NCBI RefSeq assembly: GCF_024362695.1
Contig: NC_065433.1
Span: forward strand, 23,185,700-23,249,699
Direction of reading: 5' to 3'
DNA from: Pectinophora gossypiella
Lineage: Eukaryota > Arthropoda > Insecta > Lepidoptera > Gelechiidae
DNA: 64,000 nucleotides
Below the pieces are notes generated by a model. The model had not been told where the DNA came from. It searched no databases and worked only from the letters and a program-made list of their open reading frames with translations. Both the position numbers and the translations under genes were made by a program. Shown here one piece after another: positions 31,305-43,865 of the stretch; positions within the stretch are counted from its first letter, which is position 1, and each line of letters begins with the position of its first letter.

Positions 31305-31929
31305 AAACACTCTTTATGTAGTGTCAAGAGAAGTCTTGGAAACAGCTGTTAATTTCTTTTAGAATTCAGAAGAATCTAATATTATACTATCAACGACACA
31401 CGCCTACACTACTTATTTAAATTTAAACCTTTATTATCCAGAAGTTTTTACGACCTGTCTGAAGCACATAATTATCATCTAATTCTGTATAATTAAGTAT
31501 TAGTAGTTAAGTAATTAATAGTAAACGAAAGATTGTGCTTTTTTGACGCGATTTATTGACGATCTGCCGCATATCTTTTTAACTACTTGGCCGGACAAAT
31601 GGGGAGCGCAGAGGGCTCTCACCAGGTACAAAAAGGTATACATAAAGTTAGGTGTAACGTAGCCACCTGTAAATCTTTTGTAAGTACTTATCAATTTTAT
31701 CGTATGTATATAATTTTAACCGTCATTTAAACTGGTCACGAACAAAATTGTTCGATCATGTTCATCAAAGTGGAATTAAAATCATTAAAACAGGTGCTTT
31801 CTGGTTCCGGAAACAAGCGGGAATTAAATGTAAAATGAGCTGTAAACGGATTAATCACCTACATATGCTTTTAATATCTAGTTATGCGATAGAGCCAATT
31901 GCGTAATTAGGTATTTACTTATGTATGTA
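31305..31929. other. No gene seen
   Basis: AT-rich; a short fragment of the GGACAAATGGGGAGCGC repeat at 31548-31625. Confidence 0.4.
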
Positions 31930-32313
31930 ATGGCCCCGATTCCTGCAGACACCTCCTAATTTTACTTTAAGTTATACCTGTCATTTTCTTATCCGCCGAA
32001 AAGGAAATGGACGGATGATTGACAGCTCTTAATTTTAGGAAGAACGAGTAAATGAATGAATAACCCGGGCGAACCAAAAAGGTATGTCGCTGGTATGCAA
32101 ACCGTTTCACGTGTGCTGTTAACTTAATTCTGTCGGGTTATTGGCCAATGTAAAATTTTTAGACGGTTGTTTTAGATTTGTGCTTAAAATTGACGTGTGT
32201 TGCATAAATTTTATGCTTGTCGATGACCCGTCCCTTTCCTTTTTGGCGGATAAGAAAATGACAAATATAACATAAAATAAAATTAGATGGTATTTACAGG
32301 AATTAGCATCAAT
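31930..32313. mobile_element. MITE-D, full length
   Basis: Left end TGGCCCCGATTCCTGCAGAC, right end ACAGGAATTAGCATCAATG. Inverted relative to 32927-33305. Confidence 0.8.
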
Positions 32314-32926
32314 GTAGTTGTAATATAGATCCCTGCCTATTGACTCTTTCTCAAAACTAGAGGGAAGCTTATTACGTAAACATGACTCATTATTACATCT
32401 GTACCTACCGCATATTTGCTAGTTTTTTGATGCTGGTGCTTTGCAGGCTTTATTTTTTTACATTGCGATACGTAACGTCTATTGTGGTCACCGCTTTATG
32501 CTACAGTTCACCTCTAATACCCTATTGTATCTATATATCAGGGACTCAAATTGTACCACGTCAGGCCATATCTACACTACTATTGTGAATCTATTCGTCA
32601 AAGCCACTTTTATGTACTATGAAAGTGGGTGAATGTAACTAAGTATTAACTCAAAAAGCGACTTTTTATAAAGCTACGTAGCTTTTTACGAGATAAAATT
32701 TAACGTATGTCTCTTCATAATTCTTAGGTAAACTTTGCTTTACGCGAATGTTGTCGAGCACCTAACTTCAAATTCACTTACTTAATATGATCTTAAAATG
32801 TGCTCGGAACTTTCAGAATGTGCAATTTTCAGTAGTAACCTAGACTTGTATGACTCGAGGAAACTTACGAGTAACTACCTACTCGTCAACGCAGTTAGCG
32901 GCTATATAATATCATTAAATAGTAAA
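32314..32926. other. No gene seen
   Basis: AT-rich DNA with chance ORFs. Confidence 0.4.
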
Positions 32927-33305
32927 TGGTGCTAATTCCTGTAAATACCATCGAATTTTATTTTAAGTTATAACTGTCATTTTCTTATCCGCCGAAAAGG
33001 AAAGGGACGGGTAATCGACAAGCATAAAATTTATGGAACACACGTCAATTTTAAGCACAAATCTAAACCAACCGTCTAAAAATTTTACATCAGTCAATAA
33101 CCCGACACAGTTAAGTGGACAGCACGTCAAACGGATTGCATGCCAGCGACGTACCTTTTTGATTCGCCCGGGTTATTCATTCATTTACTCGTTCTTCCTA
33201 AAATTAAGAGCTGTGAATCATCCGTCCCTTTCCTTTTCGACGGATATGAAAATGACGGATATAACTTAAAATAAAATTAGGCGGTGTCTGCAGGAGTCGG
33301 GGCCA
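32927..33305. mobile_element. MITE-D, full length
   Basis: Left end TGGTGCTAATTCCTGTAAAT, right end TGTCTGCAGGAGTCGGGGCC. About 380 bp with long TIRs, closely resembling the copy at 14461. Confidence 0.85.
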
Positions 33306-33462
33306 ATATATTACAATATATAATTATATTATTTATTATATATTATTTTATATGTATGCATGTATATATTTAATTTATGTTGGTAGGATTATTATGTTCT
33401 TTTTTTCATTGTATTGTATTGCACCGTCCCGCGCTCCAATGCGTAAACTTCTTTCACTCTAA

Positions 33463-33585
33463 GGTTGCCTGGCATAAATTGCTGTTTAGAAATAAGGCTG
33501 CCTATTGTGCTTATTTTTATTCGTCTGTAAATGTCCTGTGTTTATGTTTTATGTACTAAAGGATTATTGATTGATTGATTGAAAT
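33463..33585 (+). repeat. LINE 3' end with GATT tail
   Basis: AAGGTTGCCTGGCATAAATT to TACTAAAGGATTATTGATTGATTGATTG. Related to 14228-14460. Confidence 0.6.
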
Positions 33586-33609
33586 AAACCATCTAATAGT
33601 TATAAGGAA

Positions 33610-34040
33610 TCTGTCACATAAACACACCCCTGACAGTACATACAAAAATCTTATTCTTACCGTGTACCGCTTAACACGCAAGTGTGAGCGAGACAGATAC
33701 TCCACGTGCTCCCGCTTACTCCTTAGCGGATTAAGACTAAAGTGTATCCCGGACACTTCATACAAAAAAATCTCGCTTTACGTACACTACACATTGACGT
33801 TATCGTACACGCGCATCTGTACGCGCGTCTGACGCCCATACAATTGAAGACTAAAGTAAGACCGAGGGGTGAGGTAAACCTAGCTCAACCGCTGGTGGGG
33901 AACGGAGAGTTTCCGTTCTATACGTAGTATTCTTTAATCTATGACTAAGTAAGAACCAGAGAGGGTGAGGTCATTGCCCGGTGCGAATTGGTGCGGGGCT
34001 GAGAGTTACCGTTCTATACTTAGTATTGTTTATTCTTTGA
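33610..34040 (+). repeat. Interspersed repeat shared with 4.64 kb
   Basis: Contains ACATACAAAAATCTTATTCT, GCTTACTCCTTAGCGGATTA and GTGAGGTCATTGCCCGG, with an internal partial duplication (CCGGACACTTCATACAAAA). Confidence 0.5.
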
Positions 34041-34322
34041 CATAATGAATAATCTAATCATGTTACATCGAGTTACATTATGTATAATATATTTTATTGT
34101 ATATTTTTTTTAATATAACTTTAACTAAATAATTTTTAACTAAATAAAGCACAATAATGGTTTAATAAAATACATCATTAAATCCACCACAGGCTTCGTC
34201 AAAAAGGAACTAAAAACAAGAATAAACCATAAATCCACAAATGTTTCGTCAAAAATTATATTTTATTTTTTACTTTTTAAAACCGAAATAATGTTTTCAG
34301 GAAACGTGACGAAGTTTGTCAT

Positions 34323-34479
34323 TGTAGAGTACACCTTTTGTATACTGCCATGATTTGGCTCGCCAACACACCATCACTCTGTACAGGCAGACCGTCCTGC
34401 ATTGACTGACTGTTTGTCTTGCTCTGTATTCAGATGACGTATGCGCCCGAGACAAGGATAGCAATATCAATACACTACA
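34323..34479 (-). repeat. 3' LTR, 157 bp
   Basis: Minus-strand TGTAGTGTATTGATATTGCT to GTACTCTACA, same bases as 40328-40484. It has no clear TATA box. Confidence 0.93.
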
Positions 34480-34630
34480 TCCCTTCCTTATTTTAATTTT
34501 GTTTAATTATTCTTTAAAACAACAATATTTAAAACAAATGTTTTAATTTTGTTCTATTTTACAACAACAATATTCAAGACATTTGCTAGACCACAAAATA
34601 TAAGGATTTTGAATATTTGACTCTTAGCCA

Positions 34631-37187
34631 CTAAACTATGCTTTCCTGATTTCCATCACCTTCTTTCTCTTCTCTCTGCTCACTTTCATTTTCATTACAA
34701 ACCTTCCATTGCCCTTCTACTCTTTTCAAATGTACTATGTTTCTTCTACATATCTGTCCTGTTTCGTCATTTTCAACTAATATATCTCCCCCATGACTTT
34801 TCCTTACAGTATGAGGTGTAGAATCATAATTGAGACTCAATTTATTATCCTTACTCATCTGTTTGACGTATACTTTATCACCAGCTTCTAAAGTACATCT
34901 TTCTGCTTTTCTCTTCCGGTCCGAATATATTTTACCTTTCTCTTTATTTACACGATCCCTGTCTCTCATTTCCATGTCTCCTTCCTGTGGTTTTCCATGA
35001 ATGTCATTAATCATGGGTAACTTATCTCTAAATCTTCGCTTAAAAAATAACTCCGACGGAGTTTTTCCGGTCACTGTATGTGGTGTGCTATTGTACATCA
35101 TTAGGTAATCCAGTAATGATTCTCGCCAGTTTTTCTTTTCGACTTGGCTAATTTTGAGCCTTTTTAAAATGTCACGATTTTGGCGCTCAACTTCTCCATT
35201 TTGTTGGGGCCAGTAGGGTACGGTGTTGAAAAGGACTATATTCCTTTGGGTGCAGAAAGACTTGAACTCCTCACTACAAAATTGCTTGCCGTTATCGGCA
35301 GTGATCGAGCCTGGATTCCCCAAACGACTGAAAATTTCTTTCAGATGGGTTACCACTTCCACAGTGGTTATTTTCCGACATATTTTAATTTCTTTATAGC
35401 GACTGTAGTAGTCGACAATGACGAATAAATAATCACCACTAGGAAGTGGGCCCATCAGATCCACCGCTACATCCATCCATGGTTCTTCTGGCAATTCTCT
35501 TCGCTTTAAAGGATGCGGCGGATTTGGTCCTGATACTAAAGTGCAACCTTTGCATGATTTCACCATGGTTTCAGCATCTTTGTCACATTTTGGCCACCAT
35601 ACTTTTGTCCTTAGCCTAGCCTTCATGCCTACTATGCCAGGGTGTCCTTCGTGGGCTGCCTTTAATACTCGTTCACGAAGTGACTCCGGAACCACGATTC
35701 TCGTTCCTCGCAGTAAAATTCCCTCGTAAAAACAGAGTTCGTCTTGGAAGATTTTGAACAATTTGACATCCTCGTGCCAGTTACTATTATAAACACCATC
35801 TTTTACTTTTAAGATCTCCTGGTCCTCTGAGGAGCACCGCATGATTTCTGTGAGGGAAACTGCTACTGGTAAACTATTTTCCACGATTTGGTGAACGTAG
35901 TTGTCCCTTGTAGCGGTGTGCCCAGACTTTGGTTCATTACACAATCGTGAAAACGGATCGGCGATATTCGTTTTGCCCGGACGATAAACCACCTTATAAT
36001 TATAAGATTGCAAGCGCAAAACCCATCTTTCAATTCTCGCACACGGTTTTGATCTGATTCCAAATATCACTTCTAGTGGCTTATGATCTGTGACCAATTC
36101 AAATTGTTTGCCATACAGAAATATATGAAAGTGTTCGATAGCCCATACGAGGGCCAAGGCTTCCTTTTCAGTCTGACAATAACGGCGTTCGCAATCTGTC
36201 AGAGTTTTATGGCCGTAAGCAATGACTCGTGGGCCGTGTCCATCCACTTGGATCAGGACACTTCCAAGTCCTACTGAGCTGGCGTCCGCCACTACAATTG
36301 TGCGGTCTTTAACGTTATAATAGCCCAAAGTCGTCACGTTAGTGAGTGCAGACTTTAAAGCATTAAAGCTTTGTCGCTGGTTTTCCCCCCATCCATTCGT
36401 AATATCAAAATTATCACCGTGTTTATTTCTCAATAATTCTTTCAGGGGTTCGTTTAATGTCGCTACATTGGGTATCCATTTACTGACAAAATTTATAAGT
36501 CCCAGAAAGCTACGAATTTCTCCAACAGTTGTGGGGGGTCTAAATTGCTGAACAGTAGAAATATATTTTTCTAATGGCCTTATTCCATGCTCTGACAACT
36601 CATGTCCCAAAAAACTTACTTTCTTCAATCTATAACGACATTTATCTTTGTTCAACATCACATTATTTTCTTTCAATACCTTCATGACTTTTTCTAATCT
36701 TCTATCATGCTCGGCAAGATCTTTCCCGAATATTAAGATGTCGTCGATAAAGTTAATAACTCCATCGCAACCTACTAATATTCTTTCCAGTGTCTTTTGA
36801 AAGATTTCTGGAGCGCATGATATACCAAACATCAGACGTTTGTATTGGTATAGTCCTTTACTCGTGATGAATGTCGTTATATATCGAGAATGTGGATCAA
36901 TCTCAATCTGGTGAAAAGCGTCTTTTATATCGAGTCTAGTGAAATATTTTGCTTCTCGTACTTTTGGTAGTAATTTATCCATAGTAGGCAAAGGATGATT
37001 TTCACGCACAATTGCTTCATTTGCTCGCCGCATATCGATACATATACGTACATCCCCATTATCTTTTAAAATGGGTACTATTGGAGAGACCCATTTAGAA
37101 GAACCTCTAACCTCTTCAATAATATCTCTTCTAGCTAACTCGTCTATTTTCGCTGCAACTTTGTCTTCAATAGGTATCGGAATCCTC
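34631..37187 (-). CDS. pol: Gypsy pol: RT, RNase H, integrase
   Basis: Polyprotein that copies the RNA genome and integrates the DNA. Numbering from the first internal Met (37033): RT with the catalytic FIDD at 95-98; RNase H starting VVADASSVG at 247-255 with TEKEA at 288-292; integrase zinc finger H461, H464, C494, C497; integrase core D525 (VDLMG), D580 (TADNG) and E616, a DD35E spacing; then a basic C-terminal domain with GDKVYVKQMS. The open frame continues upstream of that Met to 37187, where it meets an AG acceptor. Those extra 51 codons supply the start of RT (DELARRDIIEEV, SSKWVSPIVP, VRICIDM), so the true exon begins at 37187, not at the Met. It is intact and catalytically complete by inspection. 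Confidence 0.93.
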
Positions 37188-37340
37188 CTAAGATTAAAAC
37201 AACAAAAATTAACAATACGTTTTTCTTTATTATACTTAAATCAAATTGAACAAACTAACCAAATTAACTAAACAATCTATCTTAGCATTTATTATTAATT
37301 ATTATATTTATTGTTATTTTATTACAATTATTTTAGGTAC
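37188..37340 (-). other. Apparent 153-bp spliceosomal intron between protease and RT
   Basis: On the minus strand it begins CAG|GTACCTAAAATAA and ends TTTTGTTGTTTTAATCTTAG|GAGG. It is about 80% A+T with a T-rich tract before the AG. Removing it joins the conserved linker that normally connects protease to RT, in phase 2. Its length is 51 codons, so both exons share one frame; unspliced RNA reaches a TAA at 37328, 3 codons into the intron. Confidence 0.75.
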
Positions 37341-38740
37341 CTGTATGGCTGAGAAATAGGTGTTACAGAATCATCAATTGGCAGTTCAATTAACACATCC
37401 TTTAACTTAGGAAATGTCGAAATGTCTAGCTGATTGATTTCTTCTAAGTTTAATCCAATTTTGAGAATGCCCAAAGCCATTGCCGTCAACTTTCCTAGCA
37501 AATTCCGTGTTCCGTTCTTGATAACGTAAAATGTTGCTTTTTTCGTACTGCCTCCAACTTGTATGTTTGCTTCAAAAGAACCTTTGATTTCTAATGGTAC
37601 ATTGCTACCATATGCCATAAATTTCACATCAGGATTCGGAATCTGCCTATCCACTGTCACTTTCTTAGTTTTCATCTTATTCCAAGTTTCCTCCATAATA
37701 AGATTTTGTTTACAGCCGGAATCTACTAGCATAGTAACATTGACTCCTCCAATCATACACTCAAACTCATCATCATCATCTATGTGGAAAACATAGTGAG
37801 GTGTCTCAGATTCTATATTTTTTGATATTTCCTCTAGTTCATCTACCTGGTTTATGTCACCTTGCTTATCATTAACTTTAGCCTTCTTTTTCCCTTCAGC
37901 ATGTCGTTCCGCTTCAAGTTTCCTTTTCAATGGCTGTTTAGTTTTGCAGTACTGTCTAAAATGTCCCACAAGACCGCATTTAAGACAGTCTTTATTTCTA
38001 GCAGGGCATAATGGACTGCTAGGTCCGTGGTTTCGATTACCGCATCTACCACAATTCGTCTGTATTTTCAGCTTTGTTTTGTGCATAGTGCTGGTTCCAT
38101 AGGTATTATTAGTTTTAGTGAAGATCTTATTGATACCTTGCATTGTCTTGTTTACTGAATCAAACCCTTCTAACTGCATGTTGACTGATTCTAGCGAATT
38201 AGCTTCTTTAATAATTCTTTCTAGAGTCGCATCATCTCCCATTTGCAGGATTTTCTTTCGCAGTTCAATAGATGCACACTTCTCAACAATTTGATCAATT
38301 ATATTGTCATTTCTGTCTTGAAACTGACATTTGTTGGCTTGCTGTCTCAATCTTACTAAAAACTTTTCAAATTTCTCATTGGGCTCTTGCTTGAGCAGCC
38401 GGAACAAATGCCTTTCATATACTTTATTTTGTTTTGGAGCAAAATAATCATCCAGTCTAGATATGGCAACTGCAAATACATCCGTACCCCCTCTAGCTGT
38501 CACATTGGCATCTGGTATGTTGTAGAATATTTCTTGTAAATCTAGCCCGCCAAAATGCAACAAGTTTGCTCTTTTTTTTTCAGTATCTGTGATGTTAGCG
38601 GCTTCCAGGTAGATGTACAACGCTCTCTTCCACCGCTCCCATCTGGATACTACGGAGCTTGGTTCACCATCGCAATCAAATTTGTCCAAAGTCAAAGCCA
38701 AAGCCATTTTGATTGTGGACAATCTGAAATCAAATGCCAT
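37328..38740 (-). CDS. gag: Gypsy Gag and aspartic protease
   Basis: 470-codon ORF. The N-terminal 200 residues are capsid-like (WERWKRALYIYLEAAN, FEKFLVRLRQQA). Two CCHC knuckles follow: C230-C233-H238-C245, spaced unusually, and a canonical C252-x2-C-x4-H-x4-C265. A basic stretch (270-290) precedes the protease with its active-site LVDSG at 338-342. The stop codon lies inside the apparent intron, so this ORF is the unspliced product (Gag-protease), while splicing would extend it into pol. The ATG at 38738-38740 is directly preceded by TTAG, which itself looks like a splice acceptor. Confidence 0.92.
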   Translation of the reverse strand: MAFDFRLSTIKMALALTLDKFDCDGEPSSVVSRWERWKRALYIYLEAANITDTEKKRANLLHFGGLDLQEIFYNIPDANVTARGGTDVFAVAISRLDDYFAPKQNKVYERHLFRLLKQEPNEKFEKFLVRLRQQANKCQFQDRNDNIIDQIVEKCASIELRKKILQMGDDATLERIIKEANSLESVNMQLEGFDSVNKTMQGINKIFTKTNNTYGTSTMHKTKLKIQTNCGRCGNRNHGPSSPLCPARNKDCLKCGLVGHFRQYCKTKQPLKRKLEAERHAEGKKKAKVNDKQGDINQVDELEEISKNIESETPHYVFHIDDDDEFECMIGGVNVTMLVDSGCKQNLIMEETWNKMKTKKVTVDRQIPNPDVKFMAYGSNVPLEIKGSFEANIQVGGSTKKATFYVIKNGTRNLLGKLTAMALGILKIGLNLEEINQLDISTFPKLKDVLIELPIDDSVTPISQPYRYLK

Positions 38741-39734
38741 CTAATTACACATTTGAATATAAACACAAATTTTATGATAATGGTCACCAAAAGATTAATT
38801 ATCTAAAACCAAACTTTGTCATAAACAATTTAATGTACACTTTTCTACTCCAATGGAGTACTCATATACACCCATAAAATATAAGGTCATGGTTCCGTTT
38901 ATTTATATGCTATGCTAAAAGTCAATTTAATGAAACACCACAGTCTTTGCTGACAATCAATTTAATGATATGCACCCATTCATGAGGCTACTTCCGTTTG
39001 TATTAGTCTTTGCTAATAGTCAATTTAATGAAACACCTTAGAAAGTCTTTGTTGACAATCAATTTAATGATATGCACCCATACATGAGGCTACTTCCGTT
39101 TGTATTAGTCTTTGCTAATAGTCAATTTAATGAAACACTTTCGAAAGTCTTTGTTGACAATCAATTTAATGATATGCACCCATACATGAGGCTACTTCCG
39201 TTTGTATTAGTCTTTGCTAATAGTCAATTTAATGAAACACACTTGTCTTTGTTGACAATCAATTTATTGATTATGTACCCATACATGAGGTTTCTTCCGT
39301 TAGTCTTTACTAAGTCAATTCAATAAAACACATTTATTTAAGTACTTGTCTACATGTATCAACCATTTTCAAGTCCGAAATCAGTATTAACTGATAGTTA
39401 ATTGAATAAGATGTCTTCAGATCTAATTCAATTTAGAAGATAAAATACTGATCAATTCAATGACAGATGCCCATACTAAAATAATTAGTAAGTATGTCTG
39501 GAAAATGTTTCCAATAGTTAATCTTGTTTACTTAATTTATACTTTGTAGTGAATTACTATTATAACATTAAACTTAAATTAAATACCCTAAATTACTGCA
39601 AAATAGGGTACTTAATTAAGTACTTCAAATTATCTTTATTCAAAGTTTCACAATGAGAACTCCACAAAACCCGTTTCTCAGTTTTCATGTGGGATTACAT
39701 TTGTATATTTAACACATATTAATTATTATCTTAC
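38741..39734 (-). other. Possible leader intron
   Basis: Minus strand: donor GTTCCAG|GTAAGATAA at 39735/39734, acceptor TGTGTAATTAG|ATG at 38741. It would remove a 102-bp tandem array and place the leader directly on the gag ATG. Another strong donor, GGAAAG|GTATGT, lies at 40274, near the 5' LTR. Prediction only. Confidence 0.45.
38910..39330 (-). repeat. 102-bp tandem array, about four units
   Basis: The anchor CAATTTAATGATATGCACCC is at 38958, 39060 and 39162, with a variant at 39260 (spacing 102, 102, 98). Each unit also holds GAGGCTACTTCCGTTTGTAT. It lies in the untranslated leader. Confidence 0.92.
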
Positions 39735-40299
39735 CTGGAACACTCGTCGGAACAGGATTCTTCACAGAAAACACCAGTAGTAATCAGAAATCTAATTAAA
39801 ATTGAATTAAAATTTATTCGCTAAGAAAACATTTACATTCAATTTGAAGTATTTTGGAGGGAAAAGAAAACATGAAAAAGGAAAACCAAAGTATTTTTTT
39901 TTATATATATATTTCCCGCCCGAATGGAAAAAAAAACACAAAATTAAATTAAATTAAAATCACGAGTTTTAATTCATCAACTGTCATGTTACACAGGTCA
40001 ATTGCAAATTAAAACACAATTAGGTACTTATAATAATTTATTTATATACATGTCATTATTTTAAAATTACGTAATCCACTAACCGCCTAACCTGGTTATT
40101 TTTTCACTATATCTTCTGCAACAGAATAGGCTGTATATACTCTAATCTCATGCCCTTCCATAATGGAATAAATTGAAGAGCAATAACCCTCATCTCTATA
40201 ATCATAATTTGAATCATAATGCAGAATCGTAAAGTTTTCACTGTTTCTGGATAAATTATAGTAAATCCACATACCTTTCCCTCCTTTTCCAAGGTTTAC

Positions 40300-40327
40300 T
40301 TACGGTCTTTATCCTCGTCGCCACATA
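40300..40327 (-). other. Primer-binding-site region
   Basis: Just inside the 5' LTR on the minus strand: TATG then TGGCGACGAGGATAAAGACC. The TGG start and position suit a tRNA primer site; I cannot name the tRNA. Confidence 0.6.
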
Positions 40328-40484
40328 TGTAGAGTACACCTTTTGTATACTGCCATGATTTGGCTCGCCAACACACCATCACTCTGTACAGGCAGACCGT
40401 CCTGCATTGACTGACTGTTTGTCTTGCTCTGTATTCAGATGACGTATGCGCCCGAGACAAGGATAGCAATATCAATACACTACA
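40328..40484 (-). repeat. 5' LTR, 157 bp
   Basis: Identical by eye to the 3' LTR. Ends TG...CA. It should hold promoter and polyadenylation signals; no canonical TATA is visible. Confidence 0.93.
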
Positions 40485-40489
40485 GTTAT

Positions 40490-43404
40490 AAAAATAAATC
40501 TTAGAAATATATAAAAAATATCAATAAAAACTTACAAAATATTGTGTTTATTATGCTGTTTCATGTTCTTTTTTCAAATACTTACGTAACAACCATTAAA
40601 GTTCTGATTTGGGTGTCATTGTGATTTTCCATAAGCTCTGCTAAGACACATTACAGATTATAAATAATTTATTAATTATTTATTACTGCCTACTTATGAC
40701 GCTGAGTGACAAAGTTACAGTAATACAAATAATTAAATTAATTTAAGTATACTAAGTTGGTGCTATTTTGATTTTCTTTTGCTCATATGAACGTACTTAT
40801 TTAGTTCCGGTACCCAAATTATTCGAAAATGTAAACATTGCGCCGTTGTGTTATAAAGTTTCAGTTGGCAAATGAGGTTCGTCTGAAACATCCGGAGGGG
40901 TGAACTGGGTGTACTTTACTCCGACCTGAATTAAGTACAGATGCAAGGTAGCGAGGGTCGTGCTCTTTTAACAGCCTGGAGAGAATATTGGGAAAATCTG
41001 TTGCTCGAGATTTTATTTAGAAAAAGTTTAGTGCTGGGAGGGTTGGTAAGGTAATAGCTATTAAGTAATACCGACATGGCCTCGCGGAACGGCAACCAGG
41101 CTGCATCAACAGCCGTGCGCTGCGTTTGTAGGTCGAAGTTATCGATATAATTGATGTCGCGCGCGGTGCGGTCATGCAGACCTTATTGAAGATCGTATTT
41201 ATTTTGTAATAATGTGGGATGGTCGAATTTGACACGGCCAAAGTCGCGGGCAGCCGGCCACGAAGCTAGCCAAGACAAGAGAAGAAGAATATAAACGAGG
41301 ATGAGCAATAAAAGAAAATATTATTAGATTTTGCACAAAATACCTAAAATTGTGGCGACCTACATAGAAATAATTTATTTTTCCTTCTTTATTTCTAAGA
41401 GTTCATATAATTCTCCTTGGGTTTAATTTCGATATTAAAAACGCCGGCGGAAAAAAATAATACTCGAGACACCTAATTATAGGAAGATATAAAAGCAGAA
41501 CTATTGAAATACTTACATTTGAAATAATAGTGTACGACTGTGTAATAGCAGTTGAATATAATATAGCTCACGACAGTGCAGCACGGGGCCGTATCGCACC
41601 GATCTTAAATGCAAATTAGCGTTCTCTAGCGTTCCTAATGGATGCACTGGCTGCATTTTTACTTTTTTATTACGTGTAAGGTGAGACATTTCGTCTGAAT
41701 AGAATCTCTTTTATTAAAAAACTCCGTTCGAATTAGGGTTGGGCTAAATAGCAGTTGTTCTTTATATTGTGATGGCATTATGTTTTTCAATTATAAGTAC
41801 TTAGAAAATATATTTAATTTATTTGGATAATAACAGCGAACGTAAGGATTTGCATTTTTCCTGTCTGTATGTTTTATGTGAACTACAAAAAAGTGCATAA
41901 AAGGTAGGTGTAAGTGTAAGTAAGTCAAAACTGATGAAGTTGTTGAAGGGTGGTTGAAGGTGTTTTTTTTTAATATACGTCATGTTGTTTCTTTTCTAAA
42001 GAGAAGATTTTAAATTCTAATAATCTCAAGAGCATACTCCACCGCACCACTGGCGAAACGGCAAGAGCAATACGACTCTTTCGATATAAGATTAAAGTTT
42101 TAAACTTTATTTCAGAGGAAGTCGTGAATTCCGTCTAGTTGTGGAATAAAGCGTGAAATATTGGTCCAGCAATATCTTGGTAGTACAGTGGTGGTGGGAC
42201 ACAGATGAAATATTAACCTCGCTCCATTATATTTTGACCATCTTTATTGCACTGCAACGAACGCGGCTCTTAAATTTGGATTCCACACTTCAGAATCCAT
42301 AACCAACGCCGGCAGCGACGCTTAAAGAGCTTCCGAACTGTTTTTCTTTATTGTTTATTACGAAACTTTCTCATATTTTTTATTGCTTGTCAATAATGAA
42401 TCTTACCGTGGAGTCGGTTGTGTAAAAAGTTTTGGATACTGCTTTTGTCAGCACGCTAATGTTATTGTTTAAAGTCGATCTGAGTGCTTTGTTTTGCGTA
42501 CCTAAAGAAGGTTGCATGTGAATCTTTAATGAGCAACCTTTTATAAGGAAAATATCCAAACTGCGAAAACAAGCAATTAAATCAAAATAAGAGAAGGCAC
42601 TGTTTGAATTAAAATGGCATCGTGAAGTGTGACACAATGTTGTAGCCAAGCGTATAAATAATCAAACATTGCTAGACCATACTCGCTAAAAAACTGGTGT
42701 CAGTTAAACAAGAGATTTTTGTAAACATGTTTTATTTTGGGATCAATAAATTAAAAAAAAAAATTATCTGATGAACGCACGGCTGGTTTGTCTAGCTTGC
42801 GTGCGGTAATTGAAACAGTTTGACGCACCTCTTTACCCAACAGTTTATATATTATACATAACGTATTATACATCAAATGGTGAAAGTTGAGAGCAGATCT
42901 CTTAAAAAGCAGTGCACTAATCTGTTATTTTCGTAGGTATATAAATATCCCCATGGTTTCGACGGATAACTTCCGAAATTAGGTTGTTTTTTGCTTTTCA
43001 TCTGCTATCGGCCAAAACGCCTTGAATAGCCGCCTTCAGTTCTCCCCTTCTTTCAGTTTATGCCAAATTTACATAATACGCCCCACTGTGGTGTCGTATC
43101 ATGAGGCCCACAGATCCTATTTCTCTTATTGTTATCGGGGCTTCATTGAAGAATTCAAGGATATATTTTTCCCTTCTATTCAATATAATTCAATACGCCG
43201 AGTCAATTTTTTTCTTTATGTAATAGTTTTCCTTTTGCTGAATTAGGTAGGTTGGTAGAGAAAGTTATCCTTGCAATGTATTCACAAATAGGTAAGTAGA
43301 TTCTCCACAGTGATGCTTAGTCATGCGACGGTAAATTATTTCAATTTTTTTCAATGCAAGGCTGAACTCGGGTCAGCGGGTCGACGTACTATCATTTTTT
43401 TTTG
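40490..43404. other. 2.9 kb without a recognised gene or repeat
   Basis: Mostly AT-rich single-copy-looking DNA. A GC-richer block at 41050-41280 (CGACATGGCCTCGCGGAACG, GATGTCGCGCGCGG) stands out but has no convincing ORF. Confidence 0.4.
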
Positions 43405-43618
43405 TTTGCCAGCTATGTTTATCCCATGTAAAAGGCGAGCCTATTGCCATTAGCACAAGTGCTGGAAACCACGTGATATCAATTATCTATGATGCAAATA
43501 TTAATTTAAATAGATTTAAACTCATAAAGTCGAATTGGTTTGGAGCCCAACCCGGGATTCAACCCCGTGACAATACAATGTAAGGGACGTTTTCCGAACT
43601 AGGCTACCACGGATTTAC
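43405..43618 (-). mobile_element. Degraded SINE-D
   Basis: Minus-strand head CGTGGTAGCCTAGTTCGG and B box GGGTTGAATCCCGGG, body CACGTGGTTTCCAGCACTTG, tail GGATAAACATAGCTGGC. Confidence 0.6.
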
Positions 43619-43865
43619 ATTTTATTTACTTAATAAATACAAAAGCATTTTGTTTTGTAAATATCTCTTTTTGTTTCATTCAATTCACTACAATTTTTCA
43701 GCTCAAAAAAAAATTCAAAGATATTTATTTTTCAAAATTGGCTTACAAAGTTAGCGCTTTTTGAACGTCAAAAACTAAATTACATATTATGTAACTAGCT
43801 GTAAAACTACTACCACATCGGAATCTGTAACGCTGAGGGAAAGACGTGGCCAGAAAATCTATGCT

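Larger units (their letters stand above)
34323..40484 (-). mobile_element. Full-length Gypsy LTR retrotransposon (mag-like)
   Basis: 6.16 kb element with two 157-bp LTRs that I read as identical, an A/G polypurine tract beside the 3' LTR (AAGGAAGGGA on the minus strand at 34480-34489), long leader, gag-protease, pol, and no env. The flanks are GTCAT (34318-34322) and GTTAT (40485-40489), a 5-bp TSD with one mismatch. Identical LTRs imply recent insertion. The RT opening DMRRANEAIVRENHPLPT favours the mag clade. No stop or frameshift breaks the coding parts except the apparent intron. Confidence 0.92.
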
